DNA of 64,000 bases from Ruegeria sp. HKCCSA071 (lineage in GTDB: Bacteria; Pseudomonadota; Alphaproteobacteria; Rhodobacterales; Rhodobacteraceae): the NCBI RefSeq assembly GCF_017872555.1, contig NZ_JAEDOX010000001.1, positions 124,001 to 188,000 on the forward strand, read 5' to 3'. Each line of letters begins with the position of its first letter. Within the stretch, counting starts at the first letter, position 1. Under the pieces are notes generated by a model. The model saw only the letters and a program-made list of their open reading frames with translations. It ran no database searches and was not told where the DNA came from. Positions 26,656 to 36,573 of the stretch are shown here, in pieces. Both the position numbers and the translations under genes were made by a program.

Positions 26656-27978
26656 ATGGTAAAAAGATTTTTTTCCCGCACGGGAATGCCTTTTGCGGCG
26701 CTGGCCCTGACCGCATTGGCGGCCTGTGAGCCTCCCGAAGCCATTCTGCCCGGTGAACGCGAGGATATTCGCCCTGTTTCAGATCTTGAAACGGTCGAAA
26801 AGCGCGGTTCGCAACCAATCAGCCTGCCGGGGCAACAGGTCAACGCCAACTGGTCACAAAGTCCGGGAACGCCCGCGTACCGGACCACGCATGCCGCTTT
26901 GCGCGCGACGCCACAGCGGATCTGGTCAGTTTCGATCGGGCAGGGTGACTCGCGCAAGCAGCGCATTACTGCCGAGCCGGTGGTTGCAGGAGGTTTGATT
27001 TTCACACTGGACTCAGGAGCGACCGTTTCAGCGGTCACACCGCAGGGACAGTTGGCATGGGAGGCCGACCTGATCCCGCCAAGTGATGGCGACTCGGATG
27101 CAACAGGTGGTGGTTTGGCTTATGCCGACGGCGTCCTTTATGTGTCGTCGGGGTTCGGTCGGTTGACCGCGCTGGACGCTAAATCGGGTGCCGTGCGCTG
27201 GCAAAAACGCCTGGAAGCGACGGGCAGCGGCGCACCGCTGGTGAATGACGGGCTGTTATACGTCGTGGCCGGAGACGAAACTGGGTGGGCTGTAAACACA
27301 AAGGACGGACGCATAGCCTGGCAAATCGAAGGGACACCCAGCGTCGGGAACGTTCTGGGTGCGCCTGCGCCTGCAATTGCATCTGATCTGGCTGTATTCG
27401 CCTTTGGCTCGGGTGACGTGGCTGCCACGTTCCGCCGCGGCGGTATCCGTCGCTGGAACGCGTCTGTAGCAGGGGGGCGTCGCGGGCGCGCTGCGGCGCA
27501 GATCGTTGATGTGACCGGCGGTCCGATGGTTGTTGGCAACAGTATCTACATCGGCAATCACTCGGGCCGGACCGTCGCATTTGATGCCGCTTCCGGTGAA
27601 CGCCGGTGGACAGCAGACGAAGGTGCGGTCGATACTGTCTGGCCTGCGGGCAACAGCATTTTCCTGATCAGTGATCGCAGCCAACTGGTGCGCCTGAACG
27701 CGGCGGACGGGTCTGTCATCTGGGCGCAGGATCTGCCGGGCTTTGTCAAGGACAAGCGCGGTCGCCGGGGACCGATCTTTGCGCATTACGGCCCAATTCT
27801 GGCCGGTGGTCGTATCGTGGTCGCGTCCAACGACGGGTATCTGCGGTTCTTCAATCCAGTTGACGGAACACTGGTTCATCAGGCTGAGGTTCCCGGTGGC
27901 GCGACAGCATCCCCCGTTGTGGCCGGGCAGACGCTGTATGTTGTTTCGACCAAAGGTGATCTACACGCTTTCCGTTGA
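26656..27978 (+). CDS. bamB: Outer-membrane assembly lipoprotein BamB (PQQ-like beta-propeller)
   Basis: 440-residue lipoprotein with a signal peptide ending LTALAAC (lipidated Cys24) and a beta-propeller made of repeated blades of the PQQ type (for example GTVYVSS/GRLTALDAKSGAVRWQ, DGRIAWQIEG, GSVIWAQDL). BamB assists BamA in inserting outer-membrane beta-barrels. It sits between the yfgM-like gene and der, the usual synteny. The alpha-proteobacterial form is slightly longer than that of E. coli. Confidence 0.9.
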   Translation: MVKRFFSRTGMPFAALALTALAACEPPEAILPGEREDIRPVSDLETVEKRGSQPISLPGQQVNANWSQSPGTPAYRTTHAALRATPQRIWSVSIGQGDSRKQRITAEPVVAGGLIFTLDSGATVSAVTPQGQLAWEADLIPPSDGDSDATGGGLAYADGVLYVSSGFGRLTALDAKSGAVRWQKRLEATGSGAPLVNDGLLYVVAGDETGWAVNTKDGRIAWQIEGTPSVGNVLGAPAPAIASDLAVFAFGSGDVAATFRRGGIRRWNASVAGGRRGRAAAQIVDVTGGPMVVGNSIYIGNHSGRTVAFDAASGERRWTADEGAVDTVWPAGNSIFLISDRSQLVRLNAADGSVIWAQDLPGFVKDKRGRRGPIFAHYGPILAGGRIVVASNDGYLRFFNPVDGTLVHQAEVPGGATASPVVAGQTLYVVSTKGDLHAFR

Positions 27979-28027
27979 CGGCAAGATGCGTTAAAGGGCG
28001 CAACTTGAGTCTTGAAAGTAGAGTATC

Positions 28028-29491
28028 ATGTCGCTGACCCTCGCCATCGTGGGGCGCCCGAATGTGGGCAAATCCACATTGTTCAACCGCCTCGTGGGCA
28101 AACGTCTGGCTCTGGTCGACGACCAGCCAGGTGTGACGCGTGACTTGCGCGAGGGCGAAGGGCGTCTGGGCGATCTGCGCTTTACCGTAATCGACACGGC
28201 CGGGCTTGAAGACGCGACAGATGACAGTTTGCAGGGCAGGATGCGCCGCCTGACCGAACGCGCAGTAGACATGGCCGATGTCTGCCTGTTCATGATCGAC
28301 GCGCGGGTCGGGCTGACGCCCACGGATGAGATGTTTGCAGAAATCCTGCGCAAGCGGTCCAAGCACGTGATCCTTGCCGCCAACAAGGCTGAAGGCAGCG
28401 CAGCGGATGCCGGGGTGCTCGAGGCATACAATCTGGGTCTGGGTGAACCGGTGCGCATGTCGGGTGAACATGGCGAGGGGATGACCGACCTTTATGCTCA
28501 GCTGATGCCATTGGCGGATGCAGCCGAGGAAAAGCAGATCGAGGAAGCCCCGGAAACTGAGATTGAGCTGGATGAAGACGGTGAGGGCGAAATGCCCCTG
28601 ATCACCTCTGCCAAGCCTTTGCAGGTGGCCGTGGTTGGCCGTCCGAATGCGGGCAAGTCCACGCTGATCAACAAAATCATCGGCGAAGACCGCCTGTTGA
28701 CCGGACCTGAGGCCGGGATCACCCGTGACGCTATCAGCCTGCGGATCGATTGGGCCGACCCGGACGGAGAAAGCACTCCGATGCGGATCTTTGACACGGC
28801 GGGAATGCGTAAGAAAGCAAAGATACAGGAAAAGCTGGAAAAGCTTTCCGTGTCAGACGGTTTGCGCGCGGTGAAGTTCGCCGAGGTTGTCGTCGTACTT
28901 CTGGACGCGGCCATTCCATTTGAACAACAGGACCTGAGAATTGCCGATTTGGCCGAACGCGAAGGCCGGGCTGTTGTTGTTGCTGTAAACAAGTGGGACG
29001 TCGAGGAAAACAAGCAGGAAAAGCTGCGGGAACTGAAAGAAGCCTTCGATCGCTTGCTGCCGCAGCTGCGCGGAGCCCCTCTGGTAACCGTCTCGGCGAA
29101 AACGGGCCGCGGGCTTGAGAGATTGCGCGCCGCCATCCTGCGCGCCCATGACGTCTGGAACCGCCGTGTGCCAACCGCGGCGTTGAACCGGTGGCTGACT
29201 GCCATGCTGGAACAACACCCGCCGCCAGCCCCACAGGGCCGCCGCATCAAGCTGCGCTATATGACCCAGGCGAAAACGCGGCCGCCGGGTTTTGTTGTGA
29301 TGTGTTCTCATCCCGATAAGATGCCCGAAAGCTATACCCGCTATCTGGTCAACGGGTTGCGCCAGGACTTTGACATGCCTGGCACGCCAATCCGACTGAC
29401 GCTGCGCGGGCAGGGTGACAAGAACCCATATAAGGGACGGCGCAAGAAAAATGCCGGCGCCTTGGCCAAACATCTCAAGGGCCGCGCGTAA
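28028..29491 (+). CDS. der: Ribosome-assembly GTPase Der (EngA)
   Basis: 487-residue GTPase with two G domains and a C-terminal KH-like domain, required for maturation of the 50S subunit. The first P-loop is GRPNVGKS near residue 8, the second GRPNAGKS near 204; switch motifs DTAG and NKxD (NKAEG in the first domain, where Asp is replaced by Glu, and NKWD in the second) are visible. The interdomain linker (about 165-195) is very acidic ([10 protein letters not shown]). The lysine-rich C-terminus is typical. Confidence 0.95.
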   Translation: MSLTLAIVGRPNVGKSTLFNRLVGKRLALVDDQPGVTRDLREGEGRLGDLRFTVIDTAGLEDATDDSLQGRMRRLTERAVDMADVCLFMIDARVGLTPTDEMFAEILRKRSKHVILAANKAEGSAADAGVLEAYNLGLGEPVRMSGEHGEGMTDLYAQLMPLADAAEEKQIEEAPETEIELDEDGEGEMPLITSAKPLQVAVVGRPNAGKSTLINKIIGEDRLLTGPEAGITRDAISLRIDWADPDGESTPMRIFDTAGMRKKAKIQEKLEKLSVSDGLRAVKFAEVVVVLLDAAIPFEQQDLRIADLAEREGRAVVVAVNKWDVEENKQEKLRELKEAFDRLLPQLRGAPLVTVSAKTGRGLERLRAAILRAHDVWNRRVPTAALNRWLTAMLEQHPPPAPQGRRIKLRYMTQAKTRPPGFVVMCSHPDKMPESYTRYLVNGLRQDFDMPGTPIRLTLRGQGDKNPYKGRRKKNAGALAKHLKGRA

Positions 29492-29656
29492 CTGCGCCAA
29501 TTTTCAGCATCTTACCTCACGGGGGCGTGACAGTTTCTGTTCTCCACGCTAGCATTCATGCGTGTGCATTTGTTTGGGCACGCACTGCTTGCACGCGGAC
29601 TAGCCGCACCTAGATTTGAACAGAAAACTGAACGGCCATCGTAAGGAGACGGCTGG

Positions 29657-30640
29657 ATGGATTTGAGGGAATATACAAGACATTACGCGGTGCAGGACAA
29701 CAGATTGGCCGCGGCAAGTTATTTTGGCACATTTGCGGTGTATTTTGCGTCGTTGACCCTTGCGATCACCTTTGTTGATCGCTGGTACATCATGATACCC
29801 GCCGGGATCGTGTTCGCCTTTGCCGCAGTACGGCTTTATGTGCTGCAACATGATTGTGGGCATCACTCTCTGTTTGAAACACGGATTCAAAACGAATGGG
29901 CAGGGCATGGCCTGTCACCTTTCACTTTCGCCCCGTTCGAGGTGATGAAGCAGAACCACAATCTGCACCATGCGGGCATCGGAAATCTTGAACATCGCGA
30001 GACGGGTGAAATTCATACGATGACTCTGCGAGAGTGGAATGCTGCTGATTGGAAAACGCGTTTGTTTTACAGGCTGTATCGCAATCCGTTCATCCTGGTT
30101 CCGGTCGGCGCGTTGTTCACCTATTTCATCCGATATCGCTGGCCCAAGAACACAGTGCGATTTGGTGCCAAAGGTGTGGTGTTGCACAATCTGTCGATCG
30201 TCGTTTTTCTTGGATTGTTGTATCTGATCGCCGGTATGACGGGCATTTGGGTTTGGTTGGTGTTTTCCTTTTTGGGTGGAATGCTGGGCGTCTTCCTCGT
30301 TTATCTTCAACACAACTTCGAAGACACTTACTGGGATCGCCGCCCTGACCTGAATCCTCAGACAGCGGCGCTTGAGGGATCATCCGCACTGGATTTCGGG
30401 TGGTGGTTCGATATGGCTGTGGCCTGCATCACGTTGCACGACATCCACCATTTCAACGCGCGCATCCCATCATATCGCCTGCGTGCCTGCCATTATAATC
30501 TGCCGCCGGAATACACCCCTCGCCGGATCAAGTTTCCCGAGGCCGTGGCGGCATTGAACCTGAAGCTATGGGACGAAGATGCCAAGCGCCTTGTACCCTT
30601 TCCGAGAAACAACCGAGCCGCTGGTCTTGCCCATAACTAA
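29657..30640 (+). CDS. Membrane fatty acid desaturase family protein
   Basis: 327 residues with four to six membrane segments and the three histidine boxes that bind the di-iron centre: HDCGHH (65-70), HNLHH (101-105) and HDIHH (261-265), plus an LQHNFE segment (218-223) typical of acyl-lipid desaturases. It may introduce a double bond into phospholipid acyl chains, or act on a related lipid such as ornithine lipid or carotenoid; position and substrate are undetermined. AAGGAG eight bases upstream supports ATG 29657. Monocistronic. Confidence 0.87.
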   Translation: MDLREYTRHYAVQDNRLAAASYFGTFAVYFASLTLAITFVDRWYIMIPAGIVFAFAAVRLYVLQHDCGHHSLFETRIQNEWAGHGLSPFTFAPFEVMKQNHNLHHAGIGNLEHRETGEIHTMTLREWNAADWKTRLFYRLYRNPFILVPVGALFTYFIRYRWPKNTVRFGAKGVVLHNLSIVVFLGLLYLIAGMTGIWVWLVFSFLGGMLGVFLVYLQHNFEDTYWDRRPDLNPQTAALEGSSALDFGWWFDMAVACITLHDIHHFNARIPSYRLRACHYNLPPEYTPRRIKFPEAVAALNLKLWDEDAKRLVPFPRNNRAAGLAHN

Positions 30641-30677
30641 GCTGGCAGAACAGGGACGACCACCACACAGCTTGCGG

Positions 30678-30706
30678 GCTCGTGTATCTTTTGTATATAC
30701 GAGCCA
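30678..30706. promoter_or_regulatory. Long inverted repeat just upstream of the HhH/lysine-tail gene
   Basis: 11-bp arms GGCTCGTGTAT and ATATACGAGCC (one mismatch) around a 7-bp spacer, ending 26 bp before the ATG. It could be an operator overlapping the promoter or a 5'UTR hairpin controlling translation. The absence of a T-run argues against a terminator. Confidence 0.5.
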
Positions 30707-30732
30707 GTAATCAGACAGAGAAAGGACCCATA

Positions 30733-31299
30733 ATGACCGTTGTGACCGACATAAAAGGTGTAGGAGAGGCGCTTGGCCAGGCCCTTGTTACCAATGGTTT
30801 CAAGACCGCCGAGGCAATAGCCAAGGCAACTCCCGCTGATTTGGTCAAGGTCCCTCGGATCGGTGAGGCGCGCGCGTTGGTTTTGATTGCATCTGCCAAA
30901 GAAGCCGTTGCCGCAAAACCGGCGGCTGCGAAACCGGCAACACGCCGAACTGCGGCCCGGACTCCGGCGGCGCGCAGGCCTTCCGAACGCAAAGCCGCGC
31001 CACGCAAAACAATCGCCGCAGCCGCAGCCGAGAAACGGGTCGAGGAAGCCGCACGCAAGGCGGCAGAAGAAAAAGCAGCCGCCGAAAAAGCCGAAGCTGC
31101 TGAAAAGAAAAAGGCCAAAGCCAAGGCCAAGGCCGAAAAAGCCGCGAAAAAACGCAAAGAGATGGAAGCCGCTTTTTCAAAGGCTAAGGACAAGGTGAAG
31201 GCCAAATCCAAAAAGGACAAGAAGTCAAAAAAAGACGGAAAAAAGAAAGGCGGTAAAAAAAGCGGAAAGAAGAAGGACAAGAAAAAAGCGAAGAAGTGA
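30733..31299 (+). CDS. Helix-hairpin-helix protein with histone-H1-like lysine tail
   Basis: 188 residues in three parts. Residues 6-55 form a helix-hairpin-helix pair (DIKGVGEALGQALVTNGF and VPRIGEARALVLIASA), a non-specific DNA-binding fold. Residues 60-100 are Ala/Arg/Pro-rich. From about 100 a charged Ala/Glu/Lys helix leads into a tail in which about 22 of the last 35 residues are lysine, like eukaryotic H1 or bacterial Hc1/AlgP-type tails. It is probably a nucleoid-associated protein. AGAAAGGA precedes ATG 30733. Homopolymeric A-rich codons make the gene prone to slippage. Function is inferred, not established. Confidence 0.75.
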   Translation: MTVVTDIKGVGEALGQALVTNGFKTAEAIAKATPADLVKVPRIGEARALVLIASAKEAVAAKPAAAKPATRRTAARTPAARRPSERKAAPRKTIAAAAAEKRVEEAARKAAEEKAAAEKAEAAEKKKAKAKAKAEKAAKKRKEMEAAFSKAKDKVKAKSKKDKKSKKDGKKKGGKKSGKKKDKKKAKK

Positions 31300-31328
31300 A
31301 ACCTCTTCGCCTTCTGTTGATGTCCTAA

Positions 31329-31348
31329 CCGGTGCCGGACGGCGCCGG
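31329..31348. terminator. GC-rich hairpin between the convergent HhH-protein gene and serS
   Basis: CCGGTGCC-GGAC-GGCGCCGG (8-bp stem with one G-U pair) lies between two convergent stops. T-runs are poor on both sides, so its efficiency as a terminator is uncertain. Confidence 0.4.
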
Positions 31349-31357
31349 CTTCGTCTG

Positions 31358-32650
31358 TCAGGCCAACGTACCGTCCAGTTGCAGGGTCAGCTTGCCGCCC
31401 AAATAAGGGCCAAGTGCTTCGGGCAGCGAAACAGTGCCGTCTTCATTCTGCCCATTCTCCAGAACAGCGATTAGGCAACGCCCGACAGCCAGACCGGAAC
31501 CGTTCAGAGTATGTACAAATTCGGGCTTGCCACCATTTTCAGGCCTGAAACGGGCATTCATCCGGCGTGCCTGAAACGCGCCTGTGGTCGAGACCGAGCT
31601 GATCTCGCGATAGGTGTCCTGTCCGGGCAGCCACGCTTCGATGTCATAGGTGCGGCGCGCGCCAAAGCCCATATCACCGGTGCACAAAACAACAGTGCGA
31701 TAGGGAATACCCAACTGTTCCAGCAGATCCTCGGCGCAGCGCAACATGCGCTTTTGCTCGTCATCTGACGCGTCAGGATGGGTGATCGAGACCATCTCGA
31801 CCTTTTCGAACTGGTGCTGGCGCAGCATCCCTGCGGTGTCCTTGCCGGCACTTCCGGCCTCGGACCTGAAACAGACAGTATGGGCGGTCATACGGATGGG
31901 CAGGGCAGCCTCTTCAAGAATGTCACCGGCCACTGAATAAGTCAGCGTGACCTCGGAGGTTGGGATCAGCCACCAGCCATTGGTCGTCTGATAGCTGTCG
32001 TCACCGAATTTCGGCAGTTTATCCGTGCCATACATCGCCTCATCCCGAACCAGAACCGGTGTCTGCATTTCTGTCAGACCGTTCTTGTCGATATGCGTGT
32101 CCAACATGAACTGAGCCAACGCGCGGTGGATACGGGCAACCCCCTTGGACAGGTTCACAAATCGGCTGCCGCTGGTTTTGGCGGCGGTTTCGAAATCCAT
32201 TGCGGCTGCGACGGCGGGAATGTCGTAATGCTCTTTCGGTGCAAAGCTGAAATCGCGCGGGGTGCCCCAGCGGGTGACCTCGACATTGTCGTTTTCATCC
32301 GCGCCTTGCGGCACGTCATCGGCAGGCAGGTTGGCGATACGGGCCAGTTGATCGGTCAGCAAGGCATCCAGATCCTTGGCCTCGGTCTGCATCCGGGCGA
32401 CTTCGGCCTTTTTCTCGGCAACCAGCGCGCGCAGGCGTTCGAATTCAGCCTCATCCCCGCGGCCTTTGGCAGCGCCGACCTCTTTGCTGGCCTTGTTCTG
32501 TTCGGCCTGGGCCGTCTCTGCGGCCAGAATCTTGGCACGTCGGCTTTCGTCCATCCTCAGCAGATCTGACGACACCGGCGCGTCCCCACGGCGCGCTAGG
32601 GCGGCGTCGAAGGCGGCAGGGTTTTCGCGAATGGCGCGGATGTCGTGCAT
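31358..32650 (-). CDS. serS: Seryl-tRNA synthetase
   Basis: 430-residue class II aminoacyl-tRNA synthetase that charges tRNA-Ser (and tRNA-Sec where present). The N-terminal coiled-coil arm (about 28-105) binds the long variable arm of the tRNA; the catalytic core shows [38 protein letters not shown] (motif 2) and [16 protein letters not shown] (motif 3). Length is normal and the start [10 protein letters not shown] is as in homologues. Confidence 0.97.
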   Translation of the reverse strand: MHDIRAIRENPAAFDAALARRGDAPVSSDLLRMDESRRAKILAAETAQAEQNKASKEVGAAKGRGDEAEFERLRALVAEKKAEVARMQTEAKDLDALLTDQLARIANLPADDVPQGADENDNVEVTRWGTPRDFSFAPKEHYDIPAVAAAMDFETAAKTSGSRFVNLSKGVARIHRALAQFMLDTHIDKNGLTEMQTPVLVRDEAMYGTDKLPKFGDDSYQTTNGWWLIPTSEVTLTYSVAGDILEEAALPIRMTAHTVCFRSEAGSAGKDTAGMLRQHQFEKVEMVSITHPDASDDEQKRMLRCAEDLLEQLGIPYRTVVLCTGDMGFGARRTYDIEAWLPGQDTYREISSVSTTGAFQARRMNARFRPENGGKPEFVHTLNGSGLAVGRCLIAVLENGQNEDGTVSLPEALGPYLGGKLTLQLDGTLA

Positions 32651-32722
32651 GTCTCAGATCCTTGAATGCGTGAATCACTGAACCCGCTTATGCACCATCT
32701 GCGGGGCAGGGTGTAGCACCGG

Positions 32723-34387
32723 TTACGACTTATCAGCGTCTTCGTGGGTTTCATGCGCCAGATGGCCCTCCCATGCCCCGGCCGGTATTTTAGGTTCAGG
32801 CGGGTCAGCCACATAAGAAGGCGTCATGATCTGCACATTGTTTTCGTTAAATACCGCAACAATGTTTCGATGCAGGTCCGAACGGATTTTGGGGATGATG
32901 CTGCCACGGGTGGTGTAACCGTTGATCTGATAGTTGATCGCGTAATCGGCCAAGGCCGTCCAAAGCACAAAAGGTCCGGGATTGGCCTTGATGCCCGAGG
33001 TGCGGTTGGCCGCCTCGATCAGCATTGCCTCAACCTTCTCAGGGGGTTCTTCGTAGCCGATACCAACGGTCGTGTGCAGCAACAGCCCGCTACCATCAGT
33101 TTTCTTCGAAAAGTTCACGACATCTGAATTCATCAGTTGTGCATTGGGGATTGAAATCAGCTCGTTCTTGATCGACTTCAGGTGGGTCTCCATCAGTTTG
33201 ATCTGAACCACATCGCCGATATGGTCCCCGATCTGGATTCGGTCGCCGATCGAGGTAGATCTGCGGTAAATCACAAACAGCCCGGCCAGCATGTTGGACA
33301 CGACTGAGTTTGCGCCCAAAGACAGCATGGCGCCGACCAGAATGGTCAACCCCTGGAACGCGGCGGAATCTGAGCCCGGAATATAGGGAACCGCAAAAAC
33401 CAGCGCGATCAGAATAACGACGACACGGGCAATGTTGAACGTCGGGTTGACCCAGTGTTTTTCGAAATCACCCATTTCGAACGAACCGGCTTCGACCGCA
33501 TCAAAGAACACGCGCAGGCCCTTGATAATGTACAAAGTGACCCAAGCGATCAGACCCAGCATGATCAGATTGGGGATATAGCTGAGGATGCCCCGGAAGA
33601 TAAGCAGCACCGGCTCGGTCAGATAGGTTAGCAGAAGCTGCGCGAAATATCGGGTTTCCGCAAAAGCCAAAAGAACAAAGGACAGATAATAGTAGAAACC
33701 GAGAAAGAATATGATCAACAGCACGAAGTTCAGACCATAGCGGATAAGTGCCGCGATTGCTTCAGCCTGAACGCTTTTGGCTGTCGCCGTTTCGACATCC
33801 TTTAAGAAGCGTTTTACCAGCTTCAACGTGCGACGCCTGATCCGACGGTGCAGCCACAGGATAGTGACAACAAACAGGACAAATCCCAACGTCCAGGCAG
33901 CCGCTTCAATAGCACCGGAAACGCGCGCCTGATCGGTTCGGCTGGCTCGGTACGCCTCGATGGACTGTTTGATCGCATCGCCATGCAAGACGCTCAGAAC
34001 ACTTAGTTCCATCTGATCCAGTTCAGCGTCAGCTTTGGTCACGATCGAGATTCTTTGGCCATCGGCCAGAATTCGGATACCAAACTGGGTCTCTTCATAG
34101 GTGATCTCGACCAAAGGTGCTTCCGACGCTTCCGCAACCGCAATGATCTTATCGTGTACGCCTTCGGCGCGCTCCGGAGCAGGCAGGGCGCTGGATCCCC
34201 GCACCTGAAACAGAATGTCCCCGTCCACGATAACCGGGGCCATGAACGTGTCCGATTCCGCAGTCTCGGACAGGGGGGATTCAGCGGGTGCTTCCTGCGA
34301 CGAGGCCGCACCGGACAGCCACACACTCACCGACAGGGCAGTCAGTAAATAAAGCAACGAAAGGAAAGGCTTGAGTGGCCGCGTCAT
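32723..34387 (-). CDS. MscS family mechanosensitive ion channel, long form
   Basis: 554 residues: a signal peptide (to about ASSQ), a periplasmic domain of about 130 residues, then four to five membrane segments; the last (GLTILVGAMLSLGANSVVSNMLAGLFVIYRR) is the pore-lining TM3, rich in Gly and Ala. A beta domain (GDRIQIGDHIGDVVQIKLMET) and a C-terminal cytoplasmic domain follow. It opens under hypo-osmotic membrane tension. ATG 34387 with GGGGGA upstream is chosen; the frame extends upstream only as antisense to yajC and secD. A pseudo-palindrome lies in the promoter region. Confidence 0.9.
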   Translation of the reverse strand: MTRPLKPFLSLLYLLTALSVSVWLSGAASSQEAPAESPLSETAESDTFMAPVIVDGDILFQVRGSSALPAPERAEGVHDKIIAVAEASEAPLVEITYEETQFGIRILADGQRISIVTKADAELDQMELSVLSVLHGDAIKQSIEAYRASRTDQARVSGAIEAAAWTLGFVLFVVTILWLHRRIRRRTLKLVKRFLKDVETATAKSVQAEAIAALIRYGLNFVLLIIFFLGFYYYLSFVLLAFAETRYFAQLLLTYLTEPVLLIFRGILSYIPNLIMLGLIAWVTLYIIKGLRVFFDAVEAGSFEMGDFEKHWVNPTFNIARVVVILIALVFAVPYIPGSDSAAFQGLTILVGAMLSLGANSVVSNMLAGLFVIYRRSTSIGDRIQIGDHIGDVVQIKLMETHLKSIKNELISIPNAQLMNSDVVNFSKKTDGSGLLLHTTVGIGYEEPPEKVEAMLIEAANRTSGIKANPGPFVLWTALADYAINYQINGYTTRGSIIPKIRSDLHRNIVAVFNENNVQIMTPSYVADPPEPKIPAGAWEGHLAHETHEDADKS

Positions 34388-34408
34388 GTGTCCCCCTTCG
34401 GATAAACT

Positions 34409-34426
34409 ATAACCGGTTTTGGTTAT
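34409..34426. promoter_or_regulatory. Inverted repeat ATAACC-N6-GGTTAT upstream of the MscS gene
   Basis: Perfect 6-bp arms around GGTTTT in the divergent promoter region of the channel gene and yajC. A candidate operator; regulator unknown. Confidence 0.35.
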
Positions 34427-34588
34427 GTTCCTAGGACATATCTGCAACGCTTTGCCCGTAGTTGCCGGTATGTGCCCGTTTTCAGGAGGGATACATGACC
34501 GCCTTTGCTTGCAAACCGACATTTCAAAGCATAGGTTCCGCCCAAATTTGCGGAACTGTGCCGCAAGACTAGAACAAAGGAATATCCC

Positions 34589-34876
34589 ATGGATGGTGGT
34601 GCAATCGCCCAGTTTCTCCCGCTGATCCTGATCTTCGCGATCATGTATTTCCTGCTGATCCGTCCGCAGCAGAAGAAGATGAAGGAACATCAGGCCATGG
34701 TCGATGCCGTGCGCCGGGGTGATCAGGTGATCACTCAAGGGGGCGTGATCGGCAAGGTGTCGAAGGTCAAGGAAGGCGATAACGAGATCGAGGTCGAAAT
34801 CGCCGAGGGCGTCAAGATTCGCGTGGTCAAATCGACCATCGCCCAGGTTCTGAACAAGACCGAACCGGCGAAGTAA
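34589..34876 (+). CDS. yajC: Sec translocon accessory protein YajC
   Basis: 95 residues: a single membrane segment (FLPLILIFAIMYFLLIRPQQKK) with the family hallmark RPQQKK, followed by a small cytoplasmic beta domain (GDQVITQGGVIGKVSKV). It associates with SecDF. AAAGGA precedes the ATG. First gene of yajC-secD-secF. Confidence 0.95.
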   Translation: MDGGAIAQFLPLILIFAIMYFLLIRPQQKKMKEHQAMVDAVRRGDQVITQGGVIGKVSKVKEGDNEIEVEIAEGVKIRVVKSTIAQVLNKTEPAK

Positions 34877-34909
34877 TTTCGCGCGAAAATTCCTTGAAAA
34901 GGCAGGGTA

Positions 34910-36571
34910 ATGCTGCAATTTGATACCTGGAAGCGGGTTCTGATCTGGCTGGTCTGTGTGATCGGTCTGCTCATGGCCCTGCCAAACGCGTTTTACACGC
35001 GGGTCGAACAATCCAACGACGCCAAAGCCGCGATCGAGCTGGGCAACGACACACCCCAGATGCAGGCTGAAGCCGCGCAATGGCCGAGTTGGTTGCCGTC
35101 ATCCTTGGTCAATCTTGGCCTCGACCTGCGCGGCGGCGCACATCTGCTGGCCGAAGTACAGGTACAAGACGTCTACGACTCCCGGATGGAGGCGATGTGG
35201 CCGGAAATCCGCGATGCCCTGCGCGAGGAACGTGCCACAGTGGGAACCATCCGCCGTCAGGACTCGGCCGCGGATGAGATTCGCGTACGCATCAGTCAGC
35301 CCGAAGGAATGCCGCAGGCGTTGGAGGCCGTGCGCGGGCTGGCCCGTCAGGTCCAGACCCTGACAGGTGTTGGCGCCACAGATATCGAAGTCCGTGCCGA
35401 AGGGGATACAATTGTCGTTCAGTTGTCCGAGGCAGAAAAACTGGCCTCGGATGACCGCACGGTGCGTCAGGCGCTGGAAATCATCCGCCGCCGGATCGAC
35501 GAGGTAGGCACGCGAGAGCCCACAATCCAGCGTCAAGGTGCTGATCGCATCCTGATTCAGGTGCCCGGCATTGGCAGCGCGGGCGAGCTGAAGGAAATTA
35601 TCGGAACAACAGCACAGTTGACCTTCAACCCGGTTGTCGGGCGCGGAACCGATCCGGATGCCGTTGCAGGCGTCGGTGAAAAAATCGTGCCGTCGATCGA
35701 CGAAAACGAAGTCTACTACAACATCGAATCCGCCCCGGTCGTGACAGGAGAGGAACTGGTAGACGCGCAGCCGTCCTTTGATCAGAACGGTCGCCCTGCT
35801 GTCAACTTCCGGTTCAACACATCCGGAGCACGCAAGTTCGGGGATTATACCCGTGACAATATCGGCGCACCCTTTGCCATCGTGCTGGATGACGAAGTGA
35901 TCTCGGCCCCCGTGATCCAAAGCCATATCCCGGGCGGGTCGGGGATCATCACCGGTAACTTCACCGTTGAGGAAAGCACCAATCTGGCCGTCCTGTTGCG
36001 TGCAGGTGCGTTGCCTGCGGGGCTGGAATTCCTGGAAGAACGCACCATCGGACCCGAACTGGGGCAGGATAGTATCGACGCAGGCAAAGTTGCCACAATC
36101 GTGGCCTTTGTCGCCGTGCTGACCTTCATGGCGCTCAGCTATGGTTTGTTCGGTGTCTTCGCCAATATCGCGTTGATCATCAACGTGGGCTTGTTGTTCG
36201 GCTTGCTGTCCCTGATCGGCGCAACCCTGACTCTGCCGGGGATTGCGGGGATCGTACTGACGGTCGGTATGGCAGTGGATGCCAACGTGCTGATCTTTGA
36301 GCGCATCCGCGAAGAACTGAAATCCGCCAGAGGTCCGGCCCGCGCCATCGATCTGGGATATGAAAAGGCGCTGTCGGCCATTCTGGATGCCAACATAACC
36401 ACCTTCATCACCGCCGTTATCCTGTTTGCCATGGGCAGCGGCCCTGTGCGCGGGTTCGCAATTACACTGGGTCTGGGTATCCTGACATCGGTCTTTACCG
36501 CGATCTTCGTGACGCGCCTGATGGTTGTCATGTGGTTCGAACGCCGCCGACCGAAAACGATCGAGGTTTGA
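34910..36571 (+). CDS. secD: Protein translocase subunit SecD
   Basis: 553-residue six-TM RND-type subunit that uses the proton gradient to pull proteins through SecYEG. TM1 is near residues 7-24; GLDLRGGAHLL near residue 68 opens the first periplasmic domain, GIAGIVLTVGMAVDANVLIFERIREE near 445 is the conserved TM4-TM5 region with its proton-relay Asp. The usual length for alphaproteobacteria. secF starts 2 bp after the stop. Confidence 0.97.
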   Translation: MLQFDTWKRVLIWLVCVIGLLMALPNAFYTRVEQSNDAKAAIELGNDTPQMQAEAAQWPSWLPSSLVNLGLDLRGGAHLLAEVQVQDVYDSRMEAMWPEIRDALREERATVGTIRRQDSAADEIRVRISQPEGMPQALEAVRGLARQVQTLTGVGATDIEVRAEGDTIVVQLSEAEKLASDDRTVRQALEIIRRRIDEVGTREPTIQRQGADRILIQVPGIGSAGELKEIIGTTAQLTFNPVVGRGTDPDAVAGVGEKIVPSIDENEVYYNIESAPVVTGEELVDAQPSFDQNGRPAVNFRFNTSGARKFGDYTRDNIGAPFAIVLDDEVISAPVIQSHIPGGSGIITGNFTVEESTNLAVLLRAGALPAGLEFLEERTIGPELGQDSIDAGKVATIVAFVAVLTFMALSYGLFGVFANIALIINVGLLFGLLSLIGATLTLPGIAGIVLTVGMAVDANVLIFERIREELKSARGPARAIDLGYEKALSAILDANITTFITAVILFAMGSGPVRGFAITLGLGILTSVFTAIFVTRLMVVMWFERRRPKTIEV

Positions 36572-36573
36572 TC

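Noticed and set aside
34495..34572. 25-codon ORF upstream of yajC
   Set aside because: No ribosome site and no coding bias; it lies in the leader region.
34388..35080. N-terminal extension of the MscS channel gene into yajC and secD
   Set aside because: The extension is antisense to yajC and secD, and the ATG at 34387 has a good ribosome site followed by a signal peptide.
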